This document shows, piece by piece, positions 47,882-57,387 of a stretch of 64,000 nt of DNA (the first letter of the stretch is position 1; each line of letters begins with the position of its first letter). Both the position numbers and the translations under genes were made by a program. Below the pieces are notes generated by a model. That model was not told the origin of the DNA. It searched no databases and was given only the letters and a program-made list of their open reading frames with translations. The DNA lies in assembly GCA_965228575.1 (NCBI GenBank), contig CBDDHW010000058.1, positions 1-64,000 of the forward strand. Direction: 5' to 3'. Origin of the DNA: UBA11612 sp965228575. Its GTDB lineage: Bacteria; Pseudomonadota; Alphaproteobacteria; Rhodospirillales; Rhodospirillaceae.

Positions 47882-48763
47882 TTATAGCCCAAGAACAAAC
47901 GCTAAGAGCAGCGGCAACGACGCAAACGAAAGAATGGTGGAAACGACCACGATACTGCCCACCTCTTCTGGCCGCGAGCCCGCGCGCGATGCGAAGAGAT
48001 AGGTAAAGACCGCCGTTGGCATAGCCGATTGAATAATAACGACGCCGCGGGCAATGCCCTCGAGATCAAGCGCCCAGGCGATTCCCACACCGACACCAAA
48101 CCCTACACTTAGCCGAAATACGGCGAGGCCAAGGCTGCGGCCAAACGTTGCAATTTTCAGATGAGTTAACGATGCCCCTAAAGACATCAACATAAGGGGA
48201 ATGACAAAACCGGCGATGACCTCGGTTGTGTTTGCGATCCACCGGGGTAGGTCGATTTCCGCATAGAGCAACACCAAGGCGGCCGCGATAGCCCATATCA
48301 CCGGATTTCGGAAAAGAACGTCCGTGGATATTCGGCCGCTGGCAATGCTCACACCCGCCGTAAATTGTAGAACCGCGCTGGTCGCGTAGTACGCAACCGC
48401 CAGGGCAAGGCCCGCCTCGCCAAACGCAAGCAAACATAAAGGCAGGCCCATGTTGCCCACATTGGGAATAAATAAGGACGGTAAGTACGCCGAAAGCGGG
48501 AGTCCGCATACTTTGAGGAGCGTAACCCCGAGCGCGGCCACGACTGCGGCAACAAGAATGGTGGCGAGCACCATCTGCGCCACCGCCTCAAGTTCAGGCC
48601 CATTAATCAGGAGGGAGGAAAACACCAGGCACGGCGAGCCCACATAGGTCACGAGATCAGTGATCATCGCGGTGTCGAACGGCATGCGCCGCTTGCGCCA
48701 AATAAACCCAATCGCCGCGATCAGGAAAACCGGCGCAATAATCGTGAAAACTTGTTCAACCAT
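47882..48763 (-). CDS. AEC family transporter
   Basis: A 293-residue inner-membrane protein with ten hydrophobic segments and the NVGNMGLPLCLLAFGEAGL and GIARGVVIIQSAMPTAVFTYLFA motifs of the auxin efflux carrier (AEC) family. It interrupts the + strand block, lying between chvG and hprK on the minus strand. Substrate unknown. Confidence 0.85.
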   Translation of the reverse strand: MVEQVFTIIAPVFLIAAIGFIWRKRRMPFDTAMITDLVTYVGSPCLVFSSLLINGPELEAVAQMVLATILVAAVVAALGVTLLKVCGLPLSAYLPSLFIPNVGNMGLPLCLLAFGEAGLALAVAYYATSAVLQFTAGVSIASGRISTDVLFRNPVIWAIAAALVLLYAEIDLPRWIANTTEVIAGFVIPLMLMSLGASLTHLKIATFGRSLGLAVFRLSVGFGVGVGIAWALDLEGIARGVVIIQSAMPTAVFTYLFASRAGSRPEEVGSIVVVSTILSFASLPLLLAFVLGL

Positions 48764-48874
48764 GCTCTTGCTGTTTTCTCAGGTGTTGGCAGGTCTTTAT
48801 ATCAATCCAACCAATACCCCAATTGACAGGATGGGCCCGCCAACCCACTCTTCCCGGCACAAAGGGACGGACCA

Positions 48875-49297
48875 ATGGCGTGTCTTAATGGTACCTGTAT
48901 AGCGATCGATGGCCACGGTGTCTTGATCCGTGGCCCTTCGGGTGCGGGCAAGTCGGATCTAGCCCTTCGCCTAATTGATCGTGGGGCTCAACTGGTCAGC
49001 GACGACTATTGCGACACGGTTACGCAAAATGGAGCCTTGATCGCTACCGCACCAGCTACAATCGCAAACAAAATCGAGGTGCGCGGTTACGGCATTGTGA
49101 ATTTGCCCGCAGCCAAGTCTGCACCCATATCATTGGTGGTCGATTTGATGCCGGAGGATGAAATCGAACGCATGCCGGACTCACGCACCGTCGAAGTCAA
49201 TGGCGTACCCTTGCGGCATTTGGTCGTGGACGCGCGCGCACCGTCTGCTGCGGCAAAGGTTCGGCTCGCCCTGCGCACAGATGCGATAGAGGATTAA
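48875..49297 (+). CDS. hprK: HPr kinase/phosphorylase, short alphaproteobacterial form
   Basis: A 140-residue protein that keeps only the catalytic P-loop domain. Walker A is GPSGAGKS (20-27), and the active-site region LVSDDYCD and the K-loop-like segment IANKIEVRGYGIVNLP are visible. The N-terminal regulatory domain of Gram-positive HprK is absent, as is usual in alphaproteobacteria. It should phosphorylate Ser49 of the HPr encoded downstream. Three bases separate it from rapZ. Confidence 0.9.
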   Translation: MACLNGTCIAIDGHGVLIRGPSGAGKSDLALRLIDRGAQLVSDDYCDTVTQNGALIATAPATIANKIEVRGYGIVNLPAAKSAPISLVVDLMPEDEIERMPDSRTVEVNGVPLRHLVVDARAPSAAAKVRLALRTDAIED

Positions 49298-49300
49298 CAC

Positions 49301-50179
49301 ATGGACCCCGCATCACCGCGCATCGTGATTGTTACCGGCATTTCGGGTGCGGGCAAAAGTGCCGCGCTCAACGCTTTGGAAGATGCTGGGTTTGAGACGG
49401 TCGACAATTTGCCGCTCGCACTGATGAAAACAGTGGTGGCCGCAGGCGACGACTCACCGACATCGATCGCCATCGGTATTGATATTCGCACGCGGGATTT
49501 CAACGCAGACCGGCTTATCGAAATGTTGGACGCCCTGCATGCAAATACCGCATTGGCGGCAAGCATTGTTTTTTTGGACTGCGATGACGATGTCCTCGGC
49601 CAACGGTATACGGAAACGCGCCGGCCTCACCCACTGGCGAACGATCTTCCGATTTCCGCGGGCATCGAAACCGAACGGCGATTATTGGCGCCCGTGCGAG
49701 AACACGCAGATTTGGTAATTGATACCTCTCGTCTTTCACCCACAGATCTCAAGCGCATCTTGCTCGGCCAATATGGCGGCACCAAACGACGCGCTCTGCA
49801 AATCTTTCTCATGTCCTTTGGCTACCGATACGGCATTCCGCGAGATGCGGATTTGGTTTTTGATGTTCGTTTCTTAAAAAACCCGCACTACGTTGCAGAC
49901 CTCAAGCCTCTGACCGGCCTTAACGATAAAATCGATGCGTTCTTTACCGACGATACGGCGCTCTCGACATTTCTGGACGGGCTCATTCACCTTCTCGACC
50001 CGCTTCTCCCCCTCTATGAGAAGGAAGGAAAAAGTTATCTCACGCTTGCAATCGGCTGTACCGGTGGACGCCACCGATCCGTTTATGTAACTGAGCGGCT
50101 CAAAAAATGGTTTGATAGTAAAAATTTGGCAGTGACAGTAAACCATCGCGACATCCACGCGGCGGGGCCCACGCCATAA
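49301..50179 (+). CDS. rapZ: RapZ family P-loop nucleotidase / RNA adapter
   Basis: A 292-residue protein. Walker A is TGISGAGKSAAL near the N terminus; the C-terminal signature GCTGGRHRSVYVTERL is present. In E. coli RapZ controls the small RNA GlmZ; in alphaproteobacteria the function is less clear. Pairing with hprK is typical of this class. Confidence 0.88.
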   Translation: MDPASPRIVIVTGISGAGKSAALNALEDAGFETVDNLPLALMKTVVAAGDDSPTSIAIGIDIRTRDFNADRLIEMLDALHANTALAASIVFLDCDDDVLGQRYTETRRPHPLANDLPISAGIETERRLLAPVREHADLVIDTSRLSPTDLKRILLGQYGGTKRRALQIFLMSFGYRYGIPRDADLVFDVRFLKNPHYVADLKPLTGLNDKIDAFFTDDTALSTFLDGLIHLLDPLLPLYEKEGKSYLTLAIGCTGGRHRSVYVTERLKKWFDSKNLAVTVNHRDIHAAGPTP

Positions 50180-50316
50180 TCAAGTGGCCAGCGAAAAATC
50201 TTGGAAACAGCGTCGGGTTTGGGTCGCTTCGGCCGTCTCAATTGTATAAGCTGCCGTCCCTCCCGAATGCCTCTCGCAAAACCAGACCGTTAAATTTTTA
50301 GGATTTAATTTCTTAC

Positions 50317-50742
50317 ATGTCACAGTCAAAACCGCTTATCGGCCTAGTGCTTGTTACACACGGCCGGCTAGCCGATGAATTGATCGCGGCAACGGAACAC
50401 GTCGTTGGACCACAGGCACAAACCGCGACCGTTTGCATCGGGCCCGAGGACGACATGGAAGAGCGGCGGGCGGAAATTCTAAACGCTGTTGAGTCCGTAA
50501 ACGCTGGAGAGGGCGTGGTCGTTCTCACCGATATGTTCGGTGGAACGCCGTCGAACCTCGCGATTTCCATAATGGAAAGCGCGCCCATCGAAGTTATCGC
50601 CGGCGTCAACCTCCCTATGTTGATCAAACTGGCTTCAGTACGCGGAACGGACTCTCTCCACTCTGCCGTCGCCCAGGCCCAAGACGCAGGCCGGAAGTAT
50701 ATCAACGTTGCCTCAGCCCTTCTCGCGCAAGAAGACGCGTAA
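50317..50742 (+). CDS. PTS system EIIA component, mannose family
   Basis: A 141-residue protein. The active His is His15 in LVTHGRL; TDMFGGTPSNLA is the family motif. No EIIB, EIIC or EIID is nearby, so it probably serves regulation rather than sugar uptake. Confidence 0.88.
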   Translation: MSQSKPLIGLVLVTHGRLADELIAATEHVVGPQAQTATVCIGPEDDMEERRAEILNAVESVNAGEGVVVLTDMFGGTPSNLAISIMESAPIEVIAGVNLPMLIKLASVRGTDSLHSAVAQAQDAGRKYINVASALLAQEDA

Positions 50743-50807
50743 AGTAAAAACGCAGATTCGGGCCTCAAGCGTTCACCAATTTGAAGGGTAACGCCGGACA
50801 CACAATC

Positions 50808-51083
50808 ATGAGCGATCAATTTCAACGCCAAGTCGAAATTTGCAACAGCAAGGGGTTGCATGCGCGTGCCGCAGCCAAGTTTTGCAAAACAGCCGCAAAA
50901 TTCGACGCTGCGGTTACCGTCTCCAAAGGAACGTCCGAGGTATCCGGCGGATCAATTATGGGACTCATGATGTTGGCGGCGGGGCAAGGATCAACGATCG
51001 ACATTCGAACGTCCGGACCCGACGCAAAAGATGTTCTTGAGGCTCTGTGCACATTGGTCGCGAATAAGTTTGATGAAGAATAA
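50808..51083 (+). CDS. ptsH: HPr phosphocarrier protein
   Basis: A 91-residue HPr. His18 (GLHARAA) accepts phosphate from EI; Ser49 in SGGSIMGLMML is the likely HprK target. The start at 50808 gives the standard N terminus; a TTG at 50781 would extend it by nine residues. It overlaps the EI gene by 11 bases. Confidence 0.9.
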   Translation: MSDQFQRQVEICNSKGLHARAAAKFCKTAAKFDAAVTVSKGTSEVSGGSIMGLMMLAAGQGSTIDIRTSGPDAKDVLEALCTLVANKFDEE

Positions 51084-52854
51084 ATCGACAGCGACGTCCA
51101 AATCCAAAACGCGCGAACGGATTTACGAAGGCCAACCTGTTGGCGCGGGAATCGCCATTGGCGTGGTTCATCGTCACGACTCCCGGGAAATTGTCCGGGT
51201 TCGCGAAAAGCAAATTCCCAAGGCAAAAATTAGCGCGGAGCAGCAACGCCTCGTCGGCGCGGCGAAGAAAGCAACGCAGCGTCTTGATGAGCTGCAGCAA
51301 CAAGCCCTTAAAATGAACAACGCGGCGGGCGAGGAGCTCGGGTACATTCTCGATGCGTATCAGCAAATGTTGAGTGGCTCCCGGCTCATTCGCGGCGTTC
51401 AAAAACGTATCGAGGCTGAGCAAATCAACGCCGAGGCCGCCGTCGTCAAAGAAATCGCATTGATGGCCGAAGCCTTCGCATCCATGGACAATCAATATTT
51501 ATCAGAGCGCGTTTCCGACATTCGCGAGATAGGACGGCGGCTGGTCGAAAGTTTGGGCCAAAAAACATCCAACGGGTTCGGTGATTTACCGCGCAACGCC
51601 GTCGTGGTTGCGGATGAACTTTCCCCTGCGGACACCGCGCTCCTTGATCCGAAACGCATTTCCGGCCTCGCCACAACATTGGGAGGCGTTGAAAGCCACA
51701 TGGCTATCGTCGCCCGGTCGTTCGCGATTCCTTCAGTCATTGCCGTTCCCAGCCTGATCGACCAGGTGGAAAATGGCGAACCCATCATCTTGGATGGAGG
51801 GGCGGGCACGGTTGTCGTTTCACCAACCGCAGCGACCCTCCGTAAATACCGGCAAAAGCGCGCACGCTTCTTAAGGTCTCAGCGCGCGCTTGAAAAATTG
51901 CAATCGATTGCCGCGGTCACCAAAGATGGCTTTCAGATCAATTTGATGGCCAACATTGAACTTCCATCGGAACTCGATGCGGTTTTGAACTCGGGCGCAG
52001 AGGGGATCGGGCTCTTTCGAAGCGAGTTCATGTTCATGAATCGGGAAACTCTCCCCACAGAGGATGAGCAATTTGAAGCCCTCTCTAAAGTCGTACGAAA
52101 AATGAACGGGCGACCTGTCACCATTCGCACATTGGATGTCGGCGCAGACAAACTGGGAGATGCAACCGGCATTAAGCCCGGACCCAACCCAGCGTTAGGC
52201 TTGCGCGCCATTCGATTTTCCATGGCGCAAAAGGATGTATTGGACATTCAACTTGCCGCCATACTGCGCGCTGGCGCGCTCGGCCCGGTTCGCATATTGC
52301 TGCCAATGGTATGTATCGCCGATGAAGTTAAGGCCGTGCGAACAGCAATCGCGCGCGTTGCCCGCCGGTTGAAGAAACGCAAAATCAAGATTGCCGATCC
52401 ATTGCCGCCTCTTGGTGTCATGATCGAAATTCCCGGCGCGGCTCTTGCCGCCGACGCGCTTGCCGCAGAAGCAGATTTCTTTGCGATTGGAACAAACGAT
52501 CTGACCCAATACACCCTCGCCATCGACCGGTCAGACGAGCAAGTCGCTTACCTTTATAATCCACTTCACCCCGCTGTTTTGCGGCTCATCCAGTTTTCGG
52601 CAGAAGCGGCATCAGCAAAGGGCATTCCTGTATCTGTATGCGGGGAGATGGCCGGGGATGAGAGCCTTACACCCATCTTGCTCGGCTTTGGAATCACTGA
52701 ACTTTCAATGGCCCCAGCAAGCCTTCCGCGCGTAAAAAAGGAGGTTCTTGGGCTCAACTTGGCAGCTATCACCGGCCGGGTCCGGCGCCTTACAAGCGAA
52801 TCCGACCCGGCGCGACTGCGCAAACTTCTCAATTACATTTCCCATACCCGCTGA
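51073..52854 (+). CDS. ptsP: PTS phosphoenolpyruvate-protein phosphotransferase (EI)
   Basis: A protein of about 593 residues without an N-terminal GAF domain. The active His is in GGVESHMAIVARSF; the PEP-binding TIM barrel has GLFRSEFMFM, RTLDVGADK and GTNDLTQYTLAIDRSDEQV, with the Cys in VSVCGEMAGD. ATG 51073 overlaps the HPr end. It feeds phosphate from PEP to HPr. The symbol ptsP follows the alphaproteobacterial nitrogen-PTS usage; it may be named ptsI. Confidence 0.9.
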   Translation: MKNKSTATSKSKTRERIYEGQPVGAGIAIGVVHRHDSREIVRVREKQIPKAKISAEQQRLVGAAKKATQRLDELQQQALKMNNAAGEELGYILDAYQQMLSGSRLIRGVQKRIEAEQINAEAAVVKEIALMAEAFASMDNQYLSERVSDIREIGRRLVESLGQKTSNGFGDLPRNAVVVADELSPADTALLDPKRISGLATTLGGVESHMAIVARSFAIPSVIAVPSLIDQVENGEPIILDGGAGTVVVSPTAATLRKYRQKRARFLRSQRALEKLQSIAAVTKDGFQINLMANIELPSELDAVLNSGAEGIGLFRSEFMFMNRETLPTEDEQFEALSKVVRKMNGRPVTIRTLDVGADKLGDATGIKPGPNPALGLRAIRFSMAQKDVLDIQLAAILRAGALGPVRILLPMVCIADEVKAVRTAIARVARRLKKRKIKIADPLPPLGVMIEIPGAALAADALAAEADFFAIGTNDLTQYTLAIDRSDEQVAYLYNPLHPAVLRLIQFSAEAASAKGIPVSVCGEMAGDESLTPILLGFGITELSMAPASLPRVKKEVLGLNLAAITGRVRRLTSESDPARLRKLLNYISHTR

Positions 52855-52954
52855 CCCCCGGTTGCCCGTTTCCCGCCCGGCTGCTATACGGCGCGCGGCC
52901 CCGATGGACGGCCCCAACACATGCGCGAGACCGCGCCCAAGGAGACCAAACATT

Positions 52955-54352
52955 ATGACTGCTGTGGATTACAAGATTAAGGATATCGAGCTCGCGCCCT
53001 GGGGCCATAAGGAAATCGCGATCGCGGAAACGGAAATGCCGGGCTTGATGGCGATCCGCGAGGAATATGGCAAGCAGCAGCCACTCAAAGGTGCACGGAT
53101 CGCCGGGTCGTTGCACATGACCATTCAAACGGCGGTGCTGATCGAAACACTGAAAGCTCTTGGCGCCGATATTCGCTGGGCGTCGTGCAATGTGTTTTCC
53201 ACCCAAGACCACGCGGCAGCGGCCATTGCCGATGGGGGAACTCCGGTCTTTGCGTACAAAGGCGAAACCTTAGAAGAATATTGGCAGTACACGCACCGTA
53301 TTTTTGAATGGAGCGATGGCGGTGCGCCCAATCTCATTTTGGACGACGGCGGCGATGCGACCCTATTGATTGTCTTAGGCGCCCAGGCCGAGTCAGATCC
53401 GTCGGTTATCTCCAAACCAAACAACGAAGAAGAACAAGTGCTATTCGCCGCCATCAAGAAACGGCTCGAAGAGCAACCCGGCTGGTACTCGAAAGTCAAA
53501 GCCAGCCTGCAAGGCGTAAGCGAAGAAACTACAACCGGCGTGCACCGGCTCTATCAAATGGCAAAAGACGGCCGCCTGCCCTTCCCCGCAATTAACGTCA
53601 ATGACAGCGTTACCAAATCAAAGTTCGACAATATTTATGGGTGCCGTGAAAGTCTCGTTGACGGCATTCGCAGGGCAACCGACGTCATGATGGCGGGTAA
53701 GGTCGCGGTCGTGAATGGTTTCGGCGATGTGGGTAAAGGTTCAGCGGCGTCTTTGCGCCAGGCTGGTTGTCGGGTCATGGTGACCGAGGTCGATCCGATC
53801 TGTGCATTGCAAGCGGCGATGGAGGGGTATGAAGTCGTCACCATGGATGATGCGGCCCCACATGGTGATATCTTTGTAACGGCCACCGGAAATCTTGACG
53901 TCATCACTGTCGATCACATGCGAAACATGAAAGACCGGGCGATCGTCTGCAACATCGGTCACTTCGATACGGAAATTCAAGTCGAAGCTCTGAAGAATTT
54001 TAAATGGGATAACGTCAAGCCGCAGGTCGATGAAATCGAGTTTCCCGATAAGAAGAGAATCATTTTGCTCGCCGAAGGCCGTCTCGTAAATCTCGGTTGT
54101 GCGACCGGACACCCCAGCTTTGTGATGAGCGCATCGTTCAGCAATCAGGTGCTCGCTCAAATCGAACTTTGGACGAATGGCGACAATTACGAAAACAAAG
54201 TCTACGTTTTACCCAAGCACTTGGACGAAAAGGTCGCCGAGTTCCATCTTGCCAAAGTGGGTGCCAAACTCACGAAATTGTCGGCGGCTCAAGCAGCGTA
54301 TATTAACGTGGACCAAAACGGACCCTTTAAGCCGGAAACCTACCGTTATTAG
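52955..54352 (+). CDS. ahcY: Adenosylhomocysteinase
   Basis: A 465-residue cytosolic NAD-dependent enzyme that splits S-adenosylhomocysteine to adenosine and homocysteine. Visible: LHMTIQTAVLIE, CNVFSTQDHAAAAI, the NAD fold VVNGFGDVGKGSA and the C-terminal KPETYRY. ATG 52955 has AAGGAGA upstream; the frame is open further back but the family start is here. It recycles the methyl-group by-product and links to metX. Confidence 0.95.
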   Translation: MTAVDYKIKDIELAPWGHKEIAIAETEMPGLMAIREEYGKQQPLKGARIAGSLHMTIQTAVLIETLKALGADIRWASCNVFSTQDHAAAAIADGGTPVFAYKGETLEEYWQYTHRIFEWSDGGAPNLILDDGGDATLLIVLGAQAESDPSVISKPNNEEEQVLFAAIKKRLEEQPGWYSKVKASLQGVSEETTTGVHRLYQMAKDGRLPFPAINVNDSVTKSKFDNIYGCRESLVDGIRRATDVMMAGKVAVVNGFGDVGKGSAASLRQAGCRVMVTEVDPICALQAAMEGYEVVTMDDAAPHGDIFVTATGNLDVITVDHMRNMKDRAIVCNIGHFDTEIQVEALKNFKWDNVKPQVDEIEFPDKKRIILLAEGRLVNLGCATGHPSFVMSASFSNQVLAQIELWTNGDNYENKVYVLPKHLDEKVAEFHLAKVGAKLTKLSAAQAAYINVDQNGPFKPETYRY

Positions 54353-54367
54353 GTCCTTCGCCGTATA

Positions 54368-54397
54368 GTGGGCGGGTCGAATGCCCTAGCCGCCCGC
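54368..54397 (+). other. Hairpin between ahcY and the divL-like gene
   Basis: GTGGGCGG and CCGCCCGC form an 8-pair stem (one T.G) with a 14-base loop, 15 bases after ahcY. No U-tract follows, so it is either an imperfect terminator or a transcript-stabilising stem. Confidence 0.35.
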
Positions 54398-54426
54398 TGG
54401 GGCAAAGCGAGGGTTAAAAGAGGGAT

Positions 54427-56883
54427 TTGGTGCCCAGCGACATTTCGGAGCTGCTAACGCCGTCCGTCATCACCGGACTCACTGCGGTCCTGCTGCTAGG
54501 GCCGCTGGCGATTTGGGCGCTGTGGCGTCAACATCGCTATTGGCGACGCGCCGAGCGTGAGGCAAGCCAAGCTCTTTATACTAGGGATGCCGTCCAGGCT
54601 GCGCTCGAAACAGCCCCCGAAGGTTATTTCGCCTGGTTTCATCAGCCGATTGCCGAGGAAGACGGCGAAACCGCTTCACTTCCTGAATTTCGTTCGGAAG
54701 GGTACTGCTCCCGGCGGCTCGCCGTGTTGCTCGATCTTTTTCGCGGTATGGACTCCGGGTTTGACGATGTCATGGAAGGTTTTGACACCGAATCCCAAAC
54801 GCGCTTGCAATCGGCCATCGATAAAATGCGCGGTGAGGGAACCGGGTTTGAGATTGACCTCGATCACACCGCAACCGGACGCCGCCTTCAAGTGCGCGGC
54901 ATTCGAGCGCTGGACGCCTTTGGCCACACCATGGCCGATGTCGTGTGGATGAACGATGTTACAGATGGGATTGCCGCAGTCGATACATTGACAGAAGAAG
55001 CCGTAGATTTGCGCGAAGAGCGGAATTTGTTGCGCGCGGCATTGGACGGCATCTCCTATCCGGTATGGCTCAGGGACGACGATCTCTCTCTTATTTTTTG
55101 TAATAGCGCCTATGTGAAAGCGGTCGACGCAAAAGACGCCGCTGACGTCGTTTCCCGCGGCCGGGAAATCGCTCCGCGTGTTGCCGTACGCGAAGCACGC
55201 GCTCTAGCCGCCGCCGCGCGCGCCGCCGGCGAAACCCGCCATGGGCCATTTCATATGGTGATCGATGGAAGTCGCCGCCTGATGGAGGTCATCGAATCAC
55301 CTGTTGATGGCGAAGGTGCGGATCCAACGGAAAATGCAAAAGCGCCTCTGTTCTCAGATGGAAGCGGTCGCATGACCGCGGGAACCGCTTATGATGTGAC
55401 ACGCCAAGAAGAGCTTGAAACGCGATTGAAACGCGAGGCCGCAGCGCATGCGGAGGTTCTCGAGCGTCTGGGCACCGCGATCGCCATTTATGGCTCCGAC
55501 ACCCGATTGATTTTCTTCAACACCGCGTTTGCCGAACTTTGGGACCTGAGTCTGGATTGGCTCCGGGAACGACCAACTTATGCTGCGCTTCTTGATATGC
55601 TTCGTGCGGAAAGACGGTTACCTGAGGTCGCGGATTTTCCAGCCTATAAAGACAAGGAACTCGAGAGGTTCACATCGCTTCTCGAGCCGACAGAAGATGT
55701 ATTGCACCTTCCCGGGGGCGGAACCCTCCGGCGGGTGGTCGCCCCTCACCCAATGGGCGGCCTTCTAACAACCTACGAAGACATCACCGACAAGCTCGCG
55801 TTGGAGCGATCCTACAACACACTCATCGCCGTCCAGCGTGAAACCATTGACAATTTGCAAGAAGCGGTCGCGGTCTTTGGGGATGAAGGCGAGTTGCGCC
55901 TTGCCAATCCCGCCTTTGCCGAGCTTTGGGATATTGAACCCGACGTATTGGAAGAAAGTCCGGTGATGGGTGAGGTCATCGATGCGTTTCAAAAACACTT
56001 CGATGATCTCGACGTTTGGTCCCGGCATCGAACGGTCATGCTCTCGGCCTTGGACAGCGAAATCCAGCGTACGGCACAGCAAGGCCGCGTTGTGCGTGCG
56101 GATGGATCGGTGCTCGAATTCATTTCCGTACCGCTGCCCGACGGCGGCGTCTTGTTTTGTTATAACGATGTTTCCGCGCCAGAGCGGGTAGCGCAAGCCT
56201 TGCGCGGCAGGGCCGAAGCGTTGACCGCAACGGATAAACTGCGGACAGAATTTCTCTCCAACGTTGCCGTTGAACTGGAAGGGCCTGTTTCGAGCATTAG
56301 CGCTCTGGCAAAACGACTTGCAAGCATTAAGCCAGGGCAGCCTGCAGCCGTCGTCAAAGATATCATCGATGCGTCGGCGACGCTTGGAACCCTTATTGAA
56401 GATGTCAGGGACTTATCGCGTGTCGAAACGGGCCAGCAGACACTCCATCTCGATTCCTTCGATATCTATGATGTCGTGAATCGCGTTTCGACCATGACAC
56501 GGGAAGTGGTCAAGCGTCACGGCGTCACGCTTGAAATTGCATGTGAGAAAAACATTGGATGGATGGTGGGCGACGCCGCGCGTATCAAGCAAACGCTCTA
56601 TCATCTTATAACCGGCGCTCTAAAAAATATTCCAGAAGGCGAACGTCTAACCTTGTTGGCTGAACGCGATAGTACGGCAAAAGGCGATGTCACGTTGGCG
56701 ATACGCCATGCAGCCAACGGTCAAACCCACGCCGGACTCGGCGTCTACCTCGCCCAACGCATCGCGGAACTTCATGGCGGTCACCTGACAACAGACGCCG
56801 ATGGTTCAGATATTCTTATCGCCTGCAGGCTTCCGGTCGGCGATACCGCCGACGCAAAAAGCGCGCACGGAACCGGGACGTAG
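54427..56883 (+). CDS. DivL-like PAS-domain signalling pseudokinase
   Basis: An 818-residue protein. It has an N-terminal membrane helix (about 14-33), an unassigned region, three PAS-like domains (near 205-275, 345-420 and 470-550), then a HisKA-like dimerisation helix and a HATPase-like domain. The H-box reads FLSNVAVELEGPV: Val615 replaces the phospho-accepting His. The N-box reads LITGALKN, with Gly in place of Asn, and no G1 box is seen. DivL of Caulobacter is also an H-box variant (Tyr replaces His), and DivL is found near ahcY/tsaE in this class. The protein is therefore probably a DivL-type cell-cycle or polarity regulator; the name is inferred, and catalysis is unlikely. Confidence 0.8.
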   Translation: MVPSDISELLTPSVITGLTAVLLLGPLAIWALWRQHRYWRRAEREASQALYTRDAVQAALETAPEGYFAWFHQPIAEEDGETASLPEFRSEGYCSRRLAVLLDLFRGMDSGFDDVMEGFDTESQTRLQSAIDKMRGEGTGFEIDLDHTATGRRLQVRGIRALDAFGHTMADVVWMNDVTDGIAAVDTLTEEAVDLREERNLLRAALDGISYPVWLRDDDLSLIFCNSAYVKAVDAKDAADVVSRGREIAPRVAVREARALAAAARAAGETRHGPFHMVIDGSRRLMEVIESPVDGEGADPTENAKAPLFSDGSGRMTAGTAYDVTRQEELETRLKREAAAHAEVLERLGTAIAIYGSDTRLIFFNTAFAELWDLSLDWLRERPTYAALLDMLRAERRLPEVADFPAYKDKELERFTSLLEPTEDVLHLPGGGTLRRVVAPHPMGGLLTTYEDITDKLALERSYNTLIAVQRETIDNLQEAVAVFGDEGELRLANPAFAELWDIEPDVLEESPVMGEVIDAFQKHFDDLDVWSRHRTVMLSALDSEIQRTAQQGRVVRADGSVLEFISVPLPDGGVLFCYNDVSAPERVAQALRGRAEALTATDKLRTEFLSNVAVELEGPVSSISALAKRLASIKPGQPAAVVKDIIDASATLGTLIEDVRDLSRVETGQQTLHLDSFDIYDVVNRVSTMTREVVKRHGVTLEIACEKNIGWMVGDAARIKQTLYHLITGALKNIPEGERLTLLAERDSTAKGDVTLAIRHAANGQTHAGLGVYLAQRIAELHGGHLTTDADGSDILIACRLPVGDTADAKSAHGTGT

Positions 56884-56892
56884 TGAAACGCT

Positions 56893-57387
56893 ATGCCCGA
56901 TGCGCTCTTTATACCCGAACAGGGAACCATCACGCTTTCCACCGAAAAAGATACGATAAAGTTCGGCGAGACATTGAGCAATCTCGTGCAGCCCGGTGAT
57001 GTTGTCGCCCTGTATGGACCTCTCGGCGCCGGAAAAACAACGCTTGCCCGCGGTCTTATCCAACACCTTTTGGATACTGAAGAGGAGGTCGTGAGTCCGA
57101 CCTTTACCCTGGTGCAAACGTACGAGACAAACTGCGGCACGATCTGGCATTTCGATTTGTACCGCATTGAGAATCCGAACGATGTGGTAGAACTCGGATG
57201 GGACGACGCGCTTGCTGACGGCATAAGCCTTGTGGAATGGCCAGAGCATGCAGAATCGTTTCTTCCGCCGACGGCGTTGAAAGTCGAAATATCATCGAAG
57301 CCGGGAGACACCGTCCGGCACGTGCGGCTTGCTGGACAAAAATCATGGCATGACCGCTTAAAAACTCTGGTCGATTATGGCCGTTGA
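56893..57387 (+). CDS. tsaE: tRNA threonylcarbamoyladenosine biosynthesis ATPase TsaE
   Basis: A 164-residue ATPase of the TsaBDE complex that makes t6A37 in ANN-reading tRNAs. Walker A is GPLGAGKT (42-49); SPTFTLVQTYE and HFDLYRI are family motifs, followed by LVEWPEHAE. It overlaps the amgK start by 11 bases, opening a tightly packed operon (tsaE-amgK-murU-addB-addA). Confidence 0.93.
   Translation: MPDALFIPEQGTITLSTEKDTIKFGETLSNLVQPGDVVALYGPLGAGKTTLARGLIQHLLDTEEEVVSPTFTLVQTYETNCGTIWHFDLYRIENPNDVVELGWDDALADGISLVEWPEHAESFLPPTALKVEISSKPGDTVRHVRLAGQKSWHDRLKTLVDYGR

Noticed and set aside
52855..52954. S-adenosylhomocysteine riboswitch before ahcY
   Set aside because: The gap is 100 bases and does not show the conserved core of that riboswitch.
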